Of a DNA stretch of 10,201 bases, positions 9,865 to 10,201 are shown piece by piece (within the stretch, counting starts at the first letter, position 1; every line of letters starts with the position of its first letter). The stretch comes from Gemmatimonadota bacterium. Lineage in GTDB: Bacteria > Gemmatimonadota > Gemmatimonadetes > Gemmatimonadales > Gemmatimonadaceae. The stretch lies in the NCBI GenBank assembly GCA_029884515.1, contig JAOUHR010000043.1, positions 1-10,201 of the forward strand, written 5' to 3'. A program made the position numbers and the translations under genes. The notes under the pieces were generated by a model that did not search any database, was not told where the DNA came from, and was given only the letters and a program-made list of their open reading frames with translations.

Positions 9865-10201
9865 CACGCGACGCCCGCGAGCCCTCGCGCCTTCGCGATG
9901 AGGGCCGGGAAGAGCTCGGCCACGCGATCGATGTCGGGCGCCGTCGTGAGCGAGCCGAGGCTCATGCGGATGGCTGCGCTCGCGAGGTCGGCGCGCACGC
10001 CCATCGCGGCAAGCACGTGCGAGGGCGACACACTCCCGCTCTGGCAGGCCGAGCCACTCGAGCAGGCGACGCCCTGCAGGTCGAGCGCCATGAGGAGCGA
10101 CTCGGAGTCGGTGCCGGGCACGGAGACGTTGAGGATGTGGGGCGCGCGCCTGGCGCCGTGTCCGTGCACCATCGCATCGGGCACCCGCGCGACGAGGGCG
10201 G
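9864..10201 (-). CDS. Cysteine desulfurase (NifS/IscS type), C-terminal part, cut by window edge
   Basis: Cysteine desulfurases use PLP to take sulfur from cysteine as an enzyme persulfide. About 111 C-terminal residues are visible; the PLP-lysine domain lies beyond the right edge. The persulfide loop ACSSGSACQSGSVSPSHV is intact, with the reactive cysteine in SSGSAC as in IscS. It continues with VLAAMG and an IRMSLGSLTT segment typical of the C-terminal domain. The long loop points to the group I (IscS/NifS) type rather than SufS. Overlap with mnmA by one base suggests it mainly feeds tRNA thiolation, though it could also serve Fe-S cluster assembly. Confidence 0.9.
   Translation of the reverse strand, partial: ALVARVPDAMVHGHGARRAPHILNVSVPGTDSESLLMALDLQGVACSSGSACQSGSVSPSHVLAAMGVRADLASAAIRMSLGSLTTAPDIDRVAELFPALIAKARGLAGVA

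Overview
The window comes from a GC-rich bacterium (well over 60% G+C by eye), densely packed with coding sequence. An Rnf complex plus a twin-arginine-type ApbE suggests a diderm with a respiratory or fermentative ion-pumping chain. The phylum cannot be fixed from the sequence. Gemmatimonadota or another GC-rich group is only a guess. There are no rRNA or tRNA genes, mobile elements, CRISPR arrays or long gene-free stretches. The largest intergenic gap is about 107 bases.

Left region, plus strand (1-2588): the 3' end of an Rnf operon. It holds rnfE (cut by the window edge), rnfA, a 49-residue membrane peptide with four clustered cysteines, apbE (flavin transferase), and a 118-residue zinc-ribbon-like protein of unknown function. 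The first three genes are chained by ATGA overlaps, and apbE starts inside the small gene. The small cysteine-rich gene lies where an iron or cluster assembly helper for the RnfA/RnfE membrane [2Fe-2S] site might be expected. This is the most interesting unexplained gene of the left half.

Middle region, minus strand (2585-6858): a three-gene aromatic amino acid lyase operon read right to left. It holds tyrosine phenol-lyase (tpl), tryptophanase (tnaA, GTGA overlap with tpl), and an ArsB/NhaD/P-protein-type ion transporter 18 bases further on. The two lyases are paralogues that carry opposite substrate-determining residues: Thr/Arg for tyrosine, Asp/Val for tryptophan. Both would release pyruvate and ammonia, plus phenol or indole. 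The operon converges on the Rnf operon, and the two terminal genes share one CTAG tetranucleotide as both stop codons.

Right region: a plus-strand thiamine-diphosphate (ThDP) enzyme of unknown substrate (6966-8717) is divergent from tpl across a 107-base regulatory gap. Facing it on the minus strand are mnmA (tRNA 2-thiouridylase) and, upstream and cut by the window edge, a cysteine desulfurase. These two form a sulfur-relay pair for tRNA thiolation.

Inferred integration: the lyases would feed pyruvate to central metabolism. Ferredoxin reduced downstream of pyruvate could be reoxidised by Rnf with ion pumping. The divergent ThDP enzyme could act on pyruvate or on an aromatic 2-oxo acid. The functional link between these blocks rests on neighbourhood only.
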